Below, one piece after another: positions 43,668 through 51,985 of a DNA stretch of 64,000 nucleotides. The position numbers and the translations under genes were made by a program. The notes beneath the pieces are model-generated. The model was not told the origin of the DNA, made no database searches, and was given only the letters and a program-made list of their open reading frames with translations. Where the stretch lies: contig NZ_AKIZ01000038.1 in NCBI RefSeq assembly GCF_000282595.1, forward strand, positions 186,001 through 250,000, read 5' to 3'. The stretch comes from Phyllobacterium sp. YR531. Lineage in GTDB: Bacteria > Pseudomonadota > Alphaproteobacteria > Rhizobiales > Rhizobiaceae. How positions within the stretch are numbered: position 1 is the first letter of the stretch; every line of letters begins with the position of its first letter.

Positions 43668-44080
43668 TCGAGCGTCTGCATTCACGGCACTGGGTTATTT
43701 GCACTCCAGTATCGGCGTATTCGCTTCCCGGAATCAAATATTTGCATTCCTCGGGTCAGGCGTCAGAATTCTTCGTATCAGCGATTGCATTTTTTGCATC
43801 GGGCATTTGCATTTTCCGTATCAACGATTGCGCTCTTCGCGTCAGCTATTTGCATTCCTGGTGCATCAGCGTTCCCGGCATAAAATATTTGCATACGCTC
43901 CAGATATTGCATTCCTTGTCTCATATAATTACTGGCCTCGCGTCGGGCATTAGCATCCCGGCATCAGATTTTTGCCTCCGCGCCAAATGTTGCATTCCTC
44001 GCTTCATATAATTGCATTGCTCACGCCGGGCATCAGCGTTCCTGGCATCAGATATTTGCATGCGTATCATCAGATCGCCC
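43668..44080. repeat. Degenerate 21-22-bp tandem array (~18 units)
   Basis: The sequence can be cut into about 18 successive units of 17-22 bp, most ending in ATTTGCATTC and many beginning with CCGGCATCAG. Examples are CCGGAATCAAATATTTGCAT, TTGCATCGGGCATTTGCATT and CTGGCATCAGATATTTGCAT. Units vary at about a third of positions. There are no spacers between them. All three plus-strand frames are long here because the unit is poor in stop codons, so protein coding is unlikely. Confidence 0.75.
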
Positions 44081-44190
44081 ATGAGTACGAGCGTAACCCG
44101 TAGGGCCAGACTAATGCGGTGGAAGCTTGATTGCCTTAATTGAAGGCCGGAACGCTCGGAGGCGTTCCAGTCAATTACCAGAACAGCGTA

Positions 44191-44892
44191 TCAGAGCGCT
44201 CTCTGGCCGAAGAGTATCTTCTGCGCTTCCTTATCATCCGCGAGGTTACGGCGTTCTTCCTTGCCAACTGCTACACCGCGTTCCACTGCCGGTCGTGCGC
44301 GAATGGATTCAAACCAGCGCTTCAGGTTCGGGAAATCGTTGAGGTCCTGCCCCTGATTGGCATGGGAAATTGTCCAGCCATAGGAAGCCATGTCGGCGAT
44401 GGAATACTCGCCCGCCAGATAGTCCCTGCCCTCAAGCCGGCGGTTCATCACGCCATACAGACGATTTACCTCATTGGTGTAGCGGTTGATGCCGTACTCG
44501 ATCTTTTCCGGCGCATAATTGCGGAAATGATGCGCCTGCCCTGCCATGGGTCCGAGCCCGCCAACCTGCCAGAAAAGCCATTCCTCGACGGCCACCCGAG
44601 TCCTTTCATCCTGCGGATAAAACTTACCAAACTTGCGGCCGAGATATTGTAAGATCGCACCGGATTCAAAAATTGAAATCGGTTCTCCATCCGGTCCCTC
44701 CGGATCAATAATGGCAGGCATGCGATTATTGGGCGCAATCTTCAGGAATGAGGGGGCAAATTGATCGCCCTTGCCGATATTGATCAGTTTCACACCATAA
44801 GGAACGCCGAGCTCTTCGAGCATGATGGAAATTTTCCATCCATTCGGTGTCGGCCAGTAATAAAGCTCGATCGGCTTGGTCTGGGTCGTCAT
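44191..44892 (-). CDS. Glutathione S-transferase (YghU/nu class-like)
   Basis: A 233-residue enzyme. Residues 1-85 are the thioredoxin-like domain (KPIELYYWPTPNGWKISIML, NNRMPAIIDPEG, SIFESGAILQYL), with glutathione-binding Asn/Glu-Ser in place. The rest is the helical domain, including a TISHANQGQDL segment. The TPNGWKIS motif is that of the disulfide-bond reductase YghU/YfcG group. GGAGA precedes the start at 44892, and the previously possible longer start has no binding site. Confidence 0.92.
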   Translation of the reverse strand: MTTQTKPIELYYWPTPNGWKISIMLEELGVPYGVKLINIGKGDQFAPSFLKIAPNNRMPAIIDPEGPDGEPISIFESGAILQYLGRKFGKFYPQDERTRVAVEEWLFWQVGGLGPMAGQAHHFRNYAPEKIEYGINRYTNEVNRLYGVMNRRLEGRDYLAGEYSIADMASYGWTISHANQGQDLNDFPNLKRWFESIRARPAVERGVAVGKEERRNLADDKEAQKILFGQRAL

Positions 44893-45069
44893 ATCCGTCT
44901 CCATGAGTGGGTCATCTGGATTTTTAAAGATAGGCACCGGTTGCGGGTTCACAAGGGCTCACGCAGCGCTTGTTGAACGCTTGATGAACAATGCTATCAG
45001 CGTCCGTTCAGCCGGGATGGGGCAAAGTCGTGACCAGATAATATCAAAGCCGCTTTTCGGGGAACAATA

Positions 45070-45234
45070 ATGTTAAACGCAACCGCCAATTATTCGCTGC
45101 TGTTTTTACGGGCATTGATCTTTTCTGCCATTCTTGTCGGCCCCGTTATTGCTTTTGCAGCAAGTTATGAAAGCCGCTCGCCATCAAATGGCGGCATAGG
45201 TCTGGTTCTCCTTGTAAGCCTGCAAAGAGTTTGA
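45070..45234 (+). CDS. Small exported or membrane protein
   Basis: A 54-residue frame starting MLNATANYSLLFLRALIFSA with a hydrophobic N-terminus that could be a signal peptide or anchor, and a polar tail. GGGGAA lies 5 bases upstream. It precedes the AMP nucleosidase gene by 44 bp and might be translated from the same mRNA. No homologue recognised. Confidence 0.5.
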   Translation: MLNATANYSLLFLRALIFSAILVGPVIAFAASYESRSPSNGGIGLVLLVSLQRV

Positions 45235-45278
45235 GCAAGCCGCTTTTCAACTGTCACATGAAGTCACTATATTAGGTG

Positions 45279-46787
45279 ATGGACAAACGAATCGGAACGA
45301 AGAAAATAGTCTCCATCAGCATGCCCGCTCATGTGGAGGCAGAAGAATTCACAGATGCCAAGGCCGCCGTTCAGGCGCTCAGCGCACTTTATGAACGCAA
45401 CACGCAGTTTCTGCGCGATTCCTTCGATAAAGTGGCAAAGGGTGAAGCTGGAGATGCAACTCATTTTAGAGCGTTTTACCCGGAAGTTCGCCTCTCGACA
45501 TCAAGCTACGCGCAGATCGACTCCCGCCTCGCCTTTGGGCATGTCTCTGCGCCTGGCCAATATTCGGCAACGATCACCCGCCCCGATCTGTTCGACAATT
45601 ATCTTGAAGAGCAGATCCGATTGCTGATCCGCAATCATGGCGGACCGGTAACTGTTCAGGAATCGACAACGCCGATCCCGATCCACTTCGCTTTCCTTGA
45701 AGGCACGCATGTTGAATCTTCGGTCGCCGACGCGTTCCTGTTGCCGCTGCGCGATCTGTTCGATGTACCGGATCTGGCTGCAACCGACGACCGAATCGTT
45801 AATGGTGAGTATGAGACCGACGATCTCGATAGCATCATGCCGCTCTCGCCCTTTACGGCGCAGCGGGTGGATTATTCGCTGCATCGCCTGTCGCACTACA
45901 CAGCGACGAAGCCGATGCACTTCCAGAACTATGTGCTTTTCACCAACTACCAGTTCTATATTGATGAATTCTGCGCGCTATCGCGCGGACTTATGGCCGC
46001 TGGCGGTGGCGGGTATGAGCGCTTTATCGAGCCGGGCAATCTCATCACCGAAGCTGGTGATGAGGCACCTACATCCGGCGTCCCCATCGGCAGGTTGCCG
46101 CAAATGCCGGCCTATCATCTGGCCCGTGAAGATGGCTCTGGCATCACAATGGTCAATATTGGCGTAGGGCCGTCCAATGCCAAGACAATCACCGATCATA
46201 TTGCCGTGCTTAGGCCACATGCCTGGCTGATGCTTGGCCATTGCGCAGGTCTGCGCAATACGCAGGCTCTGGGCGATTATGTGCTTGCTCACGCCTATGT
46301 GCGCGAAGATCACGTTCTGGATGACGACTTGCCGGTCTGGGTGCCTATTCCGGCACTGGCGGAAGTACAGGTCGCCCTAGAGCAGGCGGTGGCGGAAGTG
46401 ACCGGGCTTGAAGGCTATGATCTGAAGCGTATCATGCGCACAGGGACAGTTGCCACGATCGACAACCGGAATTGGGAACTGCGTGATCAGCGCGGCCCGG
46501 TGAAGCGGCTGTCACAGTCGCGCGCAATTGCCCTTGATATGGAATCTGCAACAATTGCTGCAAACGGTTTCCGTTTCCGCGTGCCTTATGGGACATTGCT
46601 TTGTGTTTCCGACAAGCCACTGCATGGCGAACTGAAACTGCCGGGCATGGCCACGGAGTTTTACAAGCGGCAGGTGGCACAACATCTGCAGATCGGTATC
46701 CGGGCGCTCGAGAAGCTGGCGGAAATGCCTCCCGAAAAGCTGCACTCCAGAAAACTGCGCAGCTTCTTCGAGATGGCATTCCAATAG
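45279..46787 (+). CDS. amn: AMP nucleosidase
   Basis: A 502-residue enzyme that splits AMP to adenine and ribose 5-phosphate and so regulates adenylate levels. The length and the segments MLGHCAGLRNTQALGDYVLA and ALDMESATIAANGFRFRVPY are characteristic of Amn. The C-terminal half is the phosphorylase-like nucleosidase domain and the N-terminal half is the Amn-specific regulatory domain. A GTG one codon earlier is possible. Both ATG and GTG have weak binding sites. Confidence 0.93.
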   Translation: MDKRIGTKKIVSISMPAHVEAEEFTDAKAAVQALSALYERNTQFLRDSFDKVAKGEAGDATHFRAFYPEVRLSTSSYAQIDSRLAFGHVSAPGQYSATITRPDLFDNYLEEQIRLLIRNHGGPVTVQESTTPIPIHFAFLEGTHVESSVADAFLLPLRDLFDVPDLAATDDRIVNGEYETDDLDSIMPLSPFTAQRVDYSLHRLSHYTATKPMHFQNYVLFTNYQFYIDEFCALSRGLMAAGGGGYERFIEPGNLITEAGDEAPTSGVPIGRLPQMPAYHLAREDGSGITMVNIGVGPSNAKTITDHIAVLRPHAWLMLGHCAGLRNTQALGDYVLAHAYVREDHVLDDDLPVWVPIPALAEVQVALEQAVAEVTGLEGYDLKRIMRTGTVATIDNRNWELRDQRGPVKRLSQSRAIALDMESATIAANGFRFRVPYGTLLCVSDKPLHGELKLPGMATEFYKRQVAQHLQIGIRALEKLAEMPPEKLHSRKLRSFFEMAFQ

Positions 46788-46790
46788 GGA

Positions 46791-47552
46791 TTATTTACGC
46801 GGTCCGGTCAGTGCAAAATAAGCGCCCTGCGGATCGCGGCCCTCAATGATCCAGGCATCACCCGGAACCTCCATAGGCTCGGTGGTTACCTGACCACCCT
46901 TTTCCTTGATGCGCGCAACTGCCGTATCGATGTCATCCACGATGAAGTAAAAGCGCCAGAGCTTAACATCGGAGGTATCTGTACTGGTCATCATGCCGCC
47001 ATACATTTGCCCGTCGACATTGAATATCTGGTAAGTGCCCATTGGCCCCATATCCATCGCCTCGCCCTTGGTCCAGCCAAACAGACTGGCGTAAAATGCC
47101 AAGGCTTTTTCAGCGTCATCAGAAACCAGTTCATGCCAGCCGATGGTGCCGGGCGTGAAGGGCGGCGGATAGCCACCGCGATCAGTTCTGGCGGGCTTGA
47201 ATAGCTGGAATGGTGCGCCCAGCGGGTCTGCGACAACCACGAATGTTCCAACCTCGGGAATATCCATGATCTCGGTATGAACCTTCCCGCCAGCCTGTTT
47301 GACGCGTTCGACGTAGGCAGGCACATCATCAACCATGACGTAGCCCGACCACATGGGCGGCACGCCCTCGACCTGTGCGTCCTTCGCAGACATCAAACCA
47401 GCTACCGGAGCTTTGTCGACGGTCAGCAGACGGTACCGGAAAGGTGAAGTAACGGAATCCTCCGCGCCCCAGCCCACGACATAGGTATAAAAAGCCTCGG
47501 CGGCTTGCGCATCGCTTGTCAGCAATTCGTACCAGATAAAACTCCCGCTCAT
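46791..47552 (-). CDS. Two-domain VOC (glyoxalase-like) protein
   Basis: A 253-residue protein made of two tandem VOC domains (about 3-120 and 128-250). Each has a typical beta-alpha-beta opening (FIWYELLTSDAQAAEAFYTY; IGWHELVSDDAEKALAFYAS) and a closing strand (VVADPLGAPFQLF; EGRDPQGAYFALTG). They may bind or transform hydrophobic compounds. GGGAGG precedes the ATG. It is divergent from a MarR gene, which is a likely regulator, and ends 3 bp after amn on the other strand. Confidence 0.9.
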   Translation of the reverse strand: MSGSFIWYELLTSDAQAAEAFYTYVVGWGAEDSVTSPFRYRLLTVDKAPVAGLMSAKDAQVEGVPPMWSGYVMVDDVPAYVERVKQAGGKVHTEIMDIPEVGTFVVVADPLGAPFQLFKPARTDRGGYPPPFTPGTIGWHELVSDDAEKALAFYASLFGWTKGEAMDMGPMGTYQIFNVDGQMYGGMMTSTDTSDVKLWRFYFIVDDIDTAVARIKEKGGQVTTEPMEVPGDAWIIEGRDPQGAYFALTGPRK

Positions 47553-47609
47553 GGCTGTTCCTCCCAAAACATTAAGCTGTGATATCAGCATCTCAATATT
47601 GACAATTAA

Positions 47610-47621
47610 GTTGATATCAAC
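47610..47621. promoter_or_regulatory. Possible MarR operator
   Basis: GTTGATATCAAC is a perfect 12-bp palindrome in the 80-bp divergent region, 11 bp upstream of the MarR start codon. A related GATATCAG sits at 47581. Confidence 0.55.
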
Positions 47622-47632
47622 ATAAATGAATC

Positions 47633-48079
47633 ATGTCAAAGATGATAACCGTTCCCTACGAAACCACCCTCTATGTCCGGGACAATTGTATGTGCCTGAC
47701 TGTCCAACGGGCCGCACGTGCATTGGCGCGAATGTTTGATGAAGCATTGCGCCCGCATGATCTGACCAATGGCCAGTTTTCACTGCTGATGTCATTGAAC
47801 CGGCCCGAGCCGCCAAATCTCAGCTCCGTAGCCTCTTTGCTTGCGATGGACCGCACGACATTGACCGCCGCACTGAAGCCTATGGAAAGACGCGGTCTTG
47901 TTAAGGTTATTATCGATCCGAGTGACAAGCGAAGCCGCCTGCTGGCATTGACGCAACAAGGCATGAGCCTTCTGGCGGATGTGATGCCGATATGGGTAAG
48001 CACGCACGGTGATCTGGAGCAGGTTTTGACCTTGGGCGAGCAAGGACGACTGCTTGCCGATCTGAGAAAGCTTCTCTGA
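47633..48079 (+). CDS. MarR-family transcriptional regulator
   Basis: A 148-residue winged-helix regulator with the MarR wing pattern LKPMERRGLVKVIIDPSDKR and DRTTLTAALKPME as recognition helix. MarR proteins respond to phenolic or oxidative signals. It is divergent from the two-domain VOC gene and its stop meets the VOC gene on the other strand at 48080, so one or both VOC genes are plausible targets. Confidence 0.92.
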   Translation: MSKMITVPYETTLYVRDNCMCLTVQRAARALARMFDEALRPHDLTNGQFSLLMSLNRPEPPNLSSVASLLAMDRTTLTAALKPMERRGLVKVIIDPSDKRSRLLALTQQGMSLLADVMPIWVSTHGDLEQVLTLGEQGRLLADLRKLL

Positions 48080-48430
48080 TCATTTGTGCTGCAGCACATT
48101 GATGATAGCGCCTGAGGGATCGCGCACATAAAAACGGCGCACGCCCCACGGTTCATCGGTAATCTCATAAACGATCTCATGGCCGCCGGCATTGGCAAGT
48201 TCATAGACATTGTCCACATCATCGACTTCTATCGATATTTGTGGAACCATGGTGCCGGAGCCACCCTCGCTCGCCACACTCAATTGGGGTTTCATAATCG
48301 CCGTCGAAGCGAATGTCACAATCCAACCGTGGTCCATGACAACATCCAGACCGAACAATGTCTCATAAAACGAGCGAGAGGCCTGCGGGTCGTTCGCAGC
48401 AAGATTGGCAACAATACGTTTTACAGCCAT
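48080..48430 (-). CDS. Single-domain VOC protein
   Basis: A 116-residue protein consisting of one VOC domain, with VKRIVANLAANDPQASRSFY at the start and RRFYVRDPSGAIINVLQHK at the end. It resembles bleomycin-resistance/glyoxalase proteins. GATGGAG precedes the ATG. It lies downstream of the duplicated small-protein locus on the same strand and might be read through from it. Confidence 0.88.
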   Translation of the reverse strand: MAVKRIVANLAANDPQASRSFYETLFGLDVVMDHGWIVTFASTAIMKPQLSVASEGGSGTMVPQISIEVDDVDNVYELANAGGHEIVYEITDEPWGVRRFYVRDPSGAIINVLQHK

Positions 48431-48496
48431 GTAATTACTCCATCGTCACAAACCGTAGTGGATAATTTTGTTGAACGAAAGTCCAACCACAAGTTG

Positions 48497-48525
48497 CTTG
48501 GAAATACCTGCAATGATGTTATATT
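48497..48525 (+). promoter_or_regulatory. Predicted sigma-70 promoter, copy 1
   Basis: CTTGGA and TATATT with a 17-base spacer, close to the alphaproteobacterial pattern. It reads toward the hairpins and opposite to the small ORF. Confidence 0.6.
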
Positions 48526-48531
48526 CAGAAG

Positions 48532-48624
48532 TGGAGTGAGGGGCGGACTTCCGCCCACCCCTCTTTTTGCTTACTGCTTGAAATGGACCCGGATGCTGAG
48601 CGACCAGCTAGTCCGGGTTCTTTT
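48532..48624 (+). ncRNA. Predicted antisense RNA, copy 1
   Basis: From the predicted start the RNA would contain hairpin 48538-48563 followed by TTTTT, and then hairpin GACCCGGA/TCCGGGTT ending at 48620 with TTTT. It would be about 37 nt if the first hairpin ends it, or about 93 nt if the second does. It covers, in antisense, about the 3' half of the small minus-strand gene at 48571. Confidence 0.5.
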
Positions 48625-48660
48625 CATAGTAAGCGTAACGCTAAACGGCATGTACCGCAT
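48571..48660 (-). CDS. 29-residue basic peptide, copy 1
   Basis: ATG-started frame with a GGAGG site 8 bases upstream (CTGGAGGTAATCT). It encodes MRYMPFSVTLTMKRTRTSWS then LSIRVHFKQ, a basic peptide whose alternating polar/hydrophobic pattern suggests a beta-strand or surface-active peptide. Compared with copy 2 most differences are synonymous or conservative. An antisense RNA is predicted from the opposite strand. Function unknown. Confidence 0.55.
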   Translation of the reverse strand: MRYMPFSVTLTMKRTRTSWSLSIRVHFKQ

Positions 48661-48903
48661 AGATTACCTCCAGTTTTAACGGCAAGGCTGATGCCCAGTC
48701 GGGAAGCCTATCTGCCCGATGGACCGGTCGCTCGATCCACACTGCTTTTGCCATTGGAACCGGAGAACAATTGACTTGAATCAAATATGACAGCAACGAA
48801 TGCAGGGTTGTAAAAACCAGCACTCGGCGGTGTATTGGGTTGCTAATTCTGCTTGGTTTGGGATCGTAAATTGCGAGTTTACTTAATATCCAACCACAAG
48901 TTG

Positions 48904-48932
48904 CTTGGAAATGCCTGCAATGATGTTATATT
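48904..48932 (+). promoter_or_regulatory. Predicted sigma-70 promoter, copy 2
   Basis: The same CTTGGA - 17 - TATATT arrangement, preserved in copy 2. Confidence 0.6.
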
Positions 48933-48938
48933 CAGAAG

Positions 48939-49031
48939 TGGAGTGAGGGGCGGACTTCCGCCCACCCCTCTTTTGTTGACTTATCTGAAATGGACCCGGA
49001 TGCTGAGTGACCAGCTTGTCCGGGTCTTTTT
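48939..49031 (+). ncRNA. Predicted antisense RNA, copy 2
   Basis: Same plan as copy 1: first hairpin 48945-48970 plus TTTT, second hairpin GACCCGGA/TCCGGGTC, a perfect 8-bp stem, plus TTTTT at 49027-49031. The stems are kept although loops have changed. Confidence 0.5.
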
Positions 49032-49067
49032 CATTGTCAACGTGACGCTAAACGGTAGCAACCGCAT
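48981..49067 (-). CDS. 28-residue basic peptide, copy 2
   Basis: Paralogue of the peptide at 48571-48660, encoding MRLLPFSVTLTMKKTRTSWS then LSIRVHFR, also with GGAGG upstream. Codon changes GTT/GTC, CTT/TTG, ACT/ACA (twice) and TCG/TCA leave the protein unchanged, and R/K is conservative. This pattern favours a coding role. Confidence 0.55.
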   Translation of the reverse strand: MRLLPFSVTLTMKKTRTSWSLSIRVHFR

Positions 49068-49307
49068 AGTTCACCTCCAGTTTTAATGGCAAGGCTGATG
49101 CCCAGTCGGGAAGCCTATCTTCCCGATGGATCGGTTCGCTCGATCCACACTGCTTTTGCCATTGGAACCGGAGAACAATTGACTTGAATCAGATGTGACA
49201 GCAACGAATTCAGGGTTGTATAAATCGTTTAGAGAATGGTTTGCGGGTTGTTGTCAGAACGCGCGCAGCGCATCTTGATTGCGTCGCAATTGGCGGTTTA
49301 ATGCGGA

Positions 49308-50309
49308 ATGATGAAAACCAAGACCAATCAATCCTGGATGAAGCTAGCCGCCGTATTGGTGCCGGTGCTTTTTTCAATACCATTGGTGCTCGGATTCTTC
49401 GGCGCCGCGCATCCGGCACTAGATTCATTCTCGCATCTGCGTATGCATCTTGCCGTATTCATGGCGCTTTCTGCCACTCCTGCCCTGTTCTTTCGCCTAT
49501 GGCGCGAGGGAATTATGGCGATGGTTTTGGCACTGACGGCTTTGGCAACTGTACTGACACCGCCGTCCGGTCCCAGTGCGGAGGCTGCTCCAACACTACA
49601 AGCGCAATACAAGCTGCTGCAACTGAACCTGCGCTATGACAACGAGCAGCAGGCAGATGTTTTCCGGCTGATTGGCAGGGAGTCGCCCGATGTCATTGCT
49701 TTGCAAGAGGTTTCCGACAATTGGCGGCCGCGTCTCAAAACTATCGAAGCACGTTATCCCTATACGTTCTATTGCTCCAACCGCAGCCGTATCGGCGGCG
49801 CGGCAATTCTTTCGCGGCGCCCATTTGCAATGGGGTCGACGCCGATATGTGTCGATAGCCTCGTTGCAATTGCGCGAATAGATTTTGGCGGGCGCAGCGC
49901 CATCATAACTTCATTGCATCTGGATTGGCCGTGGCCATTCGCACAGGATTGGAATGTTGAAGAAGTCCGGCCTTATTTTGAGAAACTCGAAGGACCGTTG
50001 ATTATTTCAGGCGACTTCAATGCTGTGCCTTGGAGCCAGACGCTCAAGAACATCACTCAATATAGCAAAACCCGTCTTGCCGAAGGTTTGCGTCCAAGTT
50101 GGCTGGTGAATGGAACTCTTGCCCATGCGGCAAAATGGGTTGGTCTACCGCTGGATCATATACTGGTTTCTGACAGAATCGTTGCAGCGCGTGTTGAAAG
50201 TCTCGAACCCGTCGGTTCCGACCACCTGCCGCTGCTGCTACGGTTTTCAATTACCGGAGTTGACGACAGTAATGAGCCGGAACAGCAGACAGTGATGCTC
50301 CAACAGTAA
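49308..50309 (+). CDS. Membrane-anchored endonuclease/exonuclease/phosphatase-family protein
   Basis: A 333-residue protein. Two N-terminal hydrophobic segments (LAAVLVPVLFSIPLVLGFFG and a later one near 60-85) anchor it in the inner membrane. The rest is an EEP domain (about 100-320) with the catalytic signatures LQEVSDNW, SGDFNAVPWS and GSDHLPLLL, as in DNase I-like enzymes. The substrate (nucleic acid, phospholipid or cyclic nucleotide) is not known; membrane-tethered EEP proteins are common in alphaproteobacteria. Confidence 0.88.
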   Translation: MMKTKTNQSWMKLAAVLVPVLFSIPLVLGFFGAAHPALDSFSHLRMHLAVFMALSATPALFFRLWREGIMAMVLALTALATVLTPPSGPSAEAAPTLQAQYKLLQLNLRYDNEQQADVFRLIGRESPDVIALQEVSDNWRPRLKTIEARYPYTFYCSNRSRIGGAAILSRRPFAMGSTPICVDSLVAIARIDFGGRSAIITSLHLDWPWPFAQDWNVEEVRPYFEKLEGPLIISGDFNAVPWSQTLKNITQYSKTRLAEGLRPSWLVNGTLAHAAKWVGLPLDHILVSDRIVAARVESLEPVGSDHLPLLLRFSITGVDDSNEPEQQTVMLQQ

Positions 50310-50317
50310 GATTTGCT

Positions 50318-51985
50318 CTACATATTGGTGTAGACAGGCCCCTCACCACCTTGCGGGGGCACCCAGTTGATATTCTGGTTCGGGTCTTTGATATCGCAGG
50401 TTTTGCAGTGAACGCAGTTTTGCGCGTTGATCACAAATTTCGGGCCGGTCGATTCCTCTACCCACTCATAAACACCCGCCGGACAATAACGGGTTGATGG
50501 TCCGGCATAAATATCGTGCTCAGAGGTCTTTTGAAGCGCCATGTTCTTGACGATCAGATGAGCCGGCTCATTCTCTTCGTGGTTTGTATTGGACAGGAAT
50601 ACGGAGGAGAGACGATCAAACGTCAGGACGCCATCCGCCTTTGGATAGGCAATGGGTTTGTAATTTGCAGCCGGCTCCAAGGATGCGGCGTCGTTCTTGC
50701 CGTGTTTCCAGGTCCCAAAGGGTGACCACCCACCGAAAATCGTGTTGAGCCACATATCGAGACCGCCAAGGGCTACGCCGCCAATGGTTCCAAGCTTGGA
50801 CCACATAGGTTTGACGTTGCGGACGCGCTTGAGATCTTTGCCGATCTCACTCGTACGCCAGGCGTTTTCATAAGAAATAAGCTCATCATTGGCGCGGCCC
50901 GCTGTCAGGGCCTCCGCGACGTGCTCCGCAGCCAGCATGCCCGAAAGCATGGCATTGTGTGATCCCTTGATACGCGGGACATTGACGAAACCAGCGGAAC
51001 AGCCGAGCAGCGCTCCGCCCGGGAAGGAAAGTTTTGGAACGGACTGCCAGCCGCCTTCAGTAATTGCGCGCGCACCATATCCAAGACGTTTGCCGCCTTC
51101 GAAAATATCGCGGATCGCAGGATGGGTCTTGAAGCGCTGGAATTCTTCGAATGGAGATAGATAGGGGTTCTTGTAGTTCAGGTGCATCACGAACCCGACC
51201 GCGACCGTATTGTCCTCAAGATGATAGAGGAACGACCCGCCGCCCGTCTTCATATCGAGCGGCCAGCCAAATGAATGCTGTACGAGGCCGAGCTTATGCT
51301 TGGCAGGATCGATCTGCCAGAGTTCTTTCAAACCGATGCCGAATTTTGCCGGCTCCTTGCCTTCATCCAGTTTAAACTGATTGATCAACTGCTTGGCGAG
51401 TGAGCCGCGCGCGCCTTCTGCAATCAGCGTATATTTGCCGAGCAGTTCCATGCCACGCGTATAGGCCGGGCCATGTGAGCCGTCCTTCTCGATGCCCATA
51501 TCGCCTGTCGCAACGCCGATAACAGCACCGGCTTCATTGTAAAGCACTTCCGTTGCAGCAAAGCCCGGATAAATCTCGACACCGAGTTCTTCTGCTTTGG
51601 TGCCGAGCCAGCGGCAGACATTGCCGAGCGAGACAATGAAATTACCGTGATTGTTCATCAGCGGTGGCATGGCAAAGTTCGGCAAGCGGACTGAGCCTGC
51701 GGGCCCAAGGACCAGAAAGTGATCGGCGGTAACAGGCGTCTTGAAGGGGTGCCCCTCCTCTTCGCGCCAGCCGGGCAAAAGCTTGTCGACACCGATAGGA
51801 TCGACCACAGCGCCGGAAAGAATGTGCGCACCGACTTCGCCGCCCTTTTCAAGAACAACGACCGAAAGCTCCGGGTTGATCTGCTTGAGCCTGATGGCAG
51901 CGGAAAGACCCGATGGGCCACCACCAACAATCACGACATCAAACTCCATGCTCTCGCGCTCTGGAAGTTCAATTGCCTCGCTCAT
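50318..51985 (-). CDS. etfD: Electron transfer flavoprotein-ubiquinone oxidoreductase
   Basis: A 555-residue inner-membrane enzyme that passes electrons from ETF to ubiquinone for acyl-CoA dehydrogenases, including isovaleryl-CoA dehydrogenase. FAD binding is visible at the N-terminus (FDVVIVGGGPSGLSAAIRLK). The C-terminal 4Fe-4S cluster cysteines are in TRYCPAGVYEW and AQNCVHCKTCDIKDP, and the DPNQNINWVPP end is the family one. GGAGGAATGC precedes the ATG. Gene naming varies (etfD, etf-QO). The cluster at 32-39 kb would use it. Confidence 0.95.
   Translation of the reverse strand: MSEAIELPERESMEFDVVIVGGGPSGLSAAIRLKQINPELSVVVLEKGGEVGAHILSGAVVDPIGVDKLLPGWREEEGHPFKTPVTADHFLVLGPAGSVRLPNFAMPPLMNNHGNFIVSLGNVCRWLGTKAEELGVEIYPGFAATEVLYNEAGAVIGVATGDMGIEKDGSHGPAYTRGMELLGKYTLIAEGARGSLAKQLINQFKLDEGKEPAKFGIGLKELWQIDPAKHKLGLVQHSFGWPLDMKTGGGSFLYHLEDNTVAVGFVMHLNYKNPYLSPFEEFQRFKTHPAIRDIFEGGKRLGYGARAITEGGWQSVPKLSFPGGALLGCSAGFVNVPRIKGSHNAMLSGMLAAEHVAEALTAGRANDELISYENAWRTSEIGKDLKRVRNVKPMWSKLGTIGGVALGGLDMWLNTIFGGWSPFGTWKHGKNDAASLEPAANYKPIAYPKADGVLTFDRLSSVFLSNTNHEENEPAHLIVKNMALQKTSEHDIYAGPSTRYCPAGVYEWVEESTGPKFVINAQNCVHCKTCDIKDPNQNINWVPPQGGEGPVYTNM

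Larger units (their letters stand above)
48482..48813. repeat. 332-bp direct duplication, copy 1
   Basis: Copy 1 of a duplicated unit (partner 48889-49220), both 332 bp and roughly 85-90% alike by eye. It begins TCCAACCACAAGTTGC and ends CAGGGTTGTA. The unit contains, on the plus strand, a promoter and two terminator-like hairpins and, on the minus strand, a short ORF with a structured leader. Confidence 0.9.
48889..49220. repeat. 332-bp direct duplication, copy 2
   Basis: Copy 2 of the unit at 48482-48813, separated from it by 75 bp. Promoter, hairpins and ORF are all kept. Confidence 0.9.

Noticed and set aside
43471-44011. Long overlapping plus-strand frames across the 22-bp array, suggesting a repeat protein
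   Set aside because: All three frames stay open because the unit lacks stop codons, unit lengths are not multiples of three, and no start signal or constant peptide repeat is kept.
43668-44080. Possible CRISPR array
   Set aside because: Units follow one another without unique spacers, are too variable, and no cas genes are in the window.
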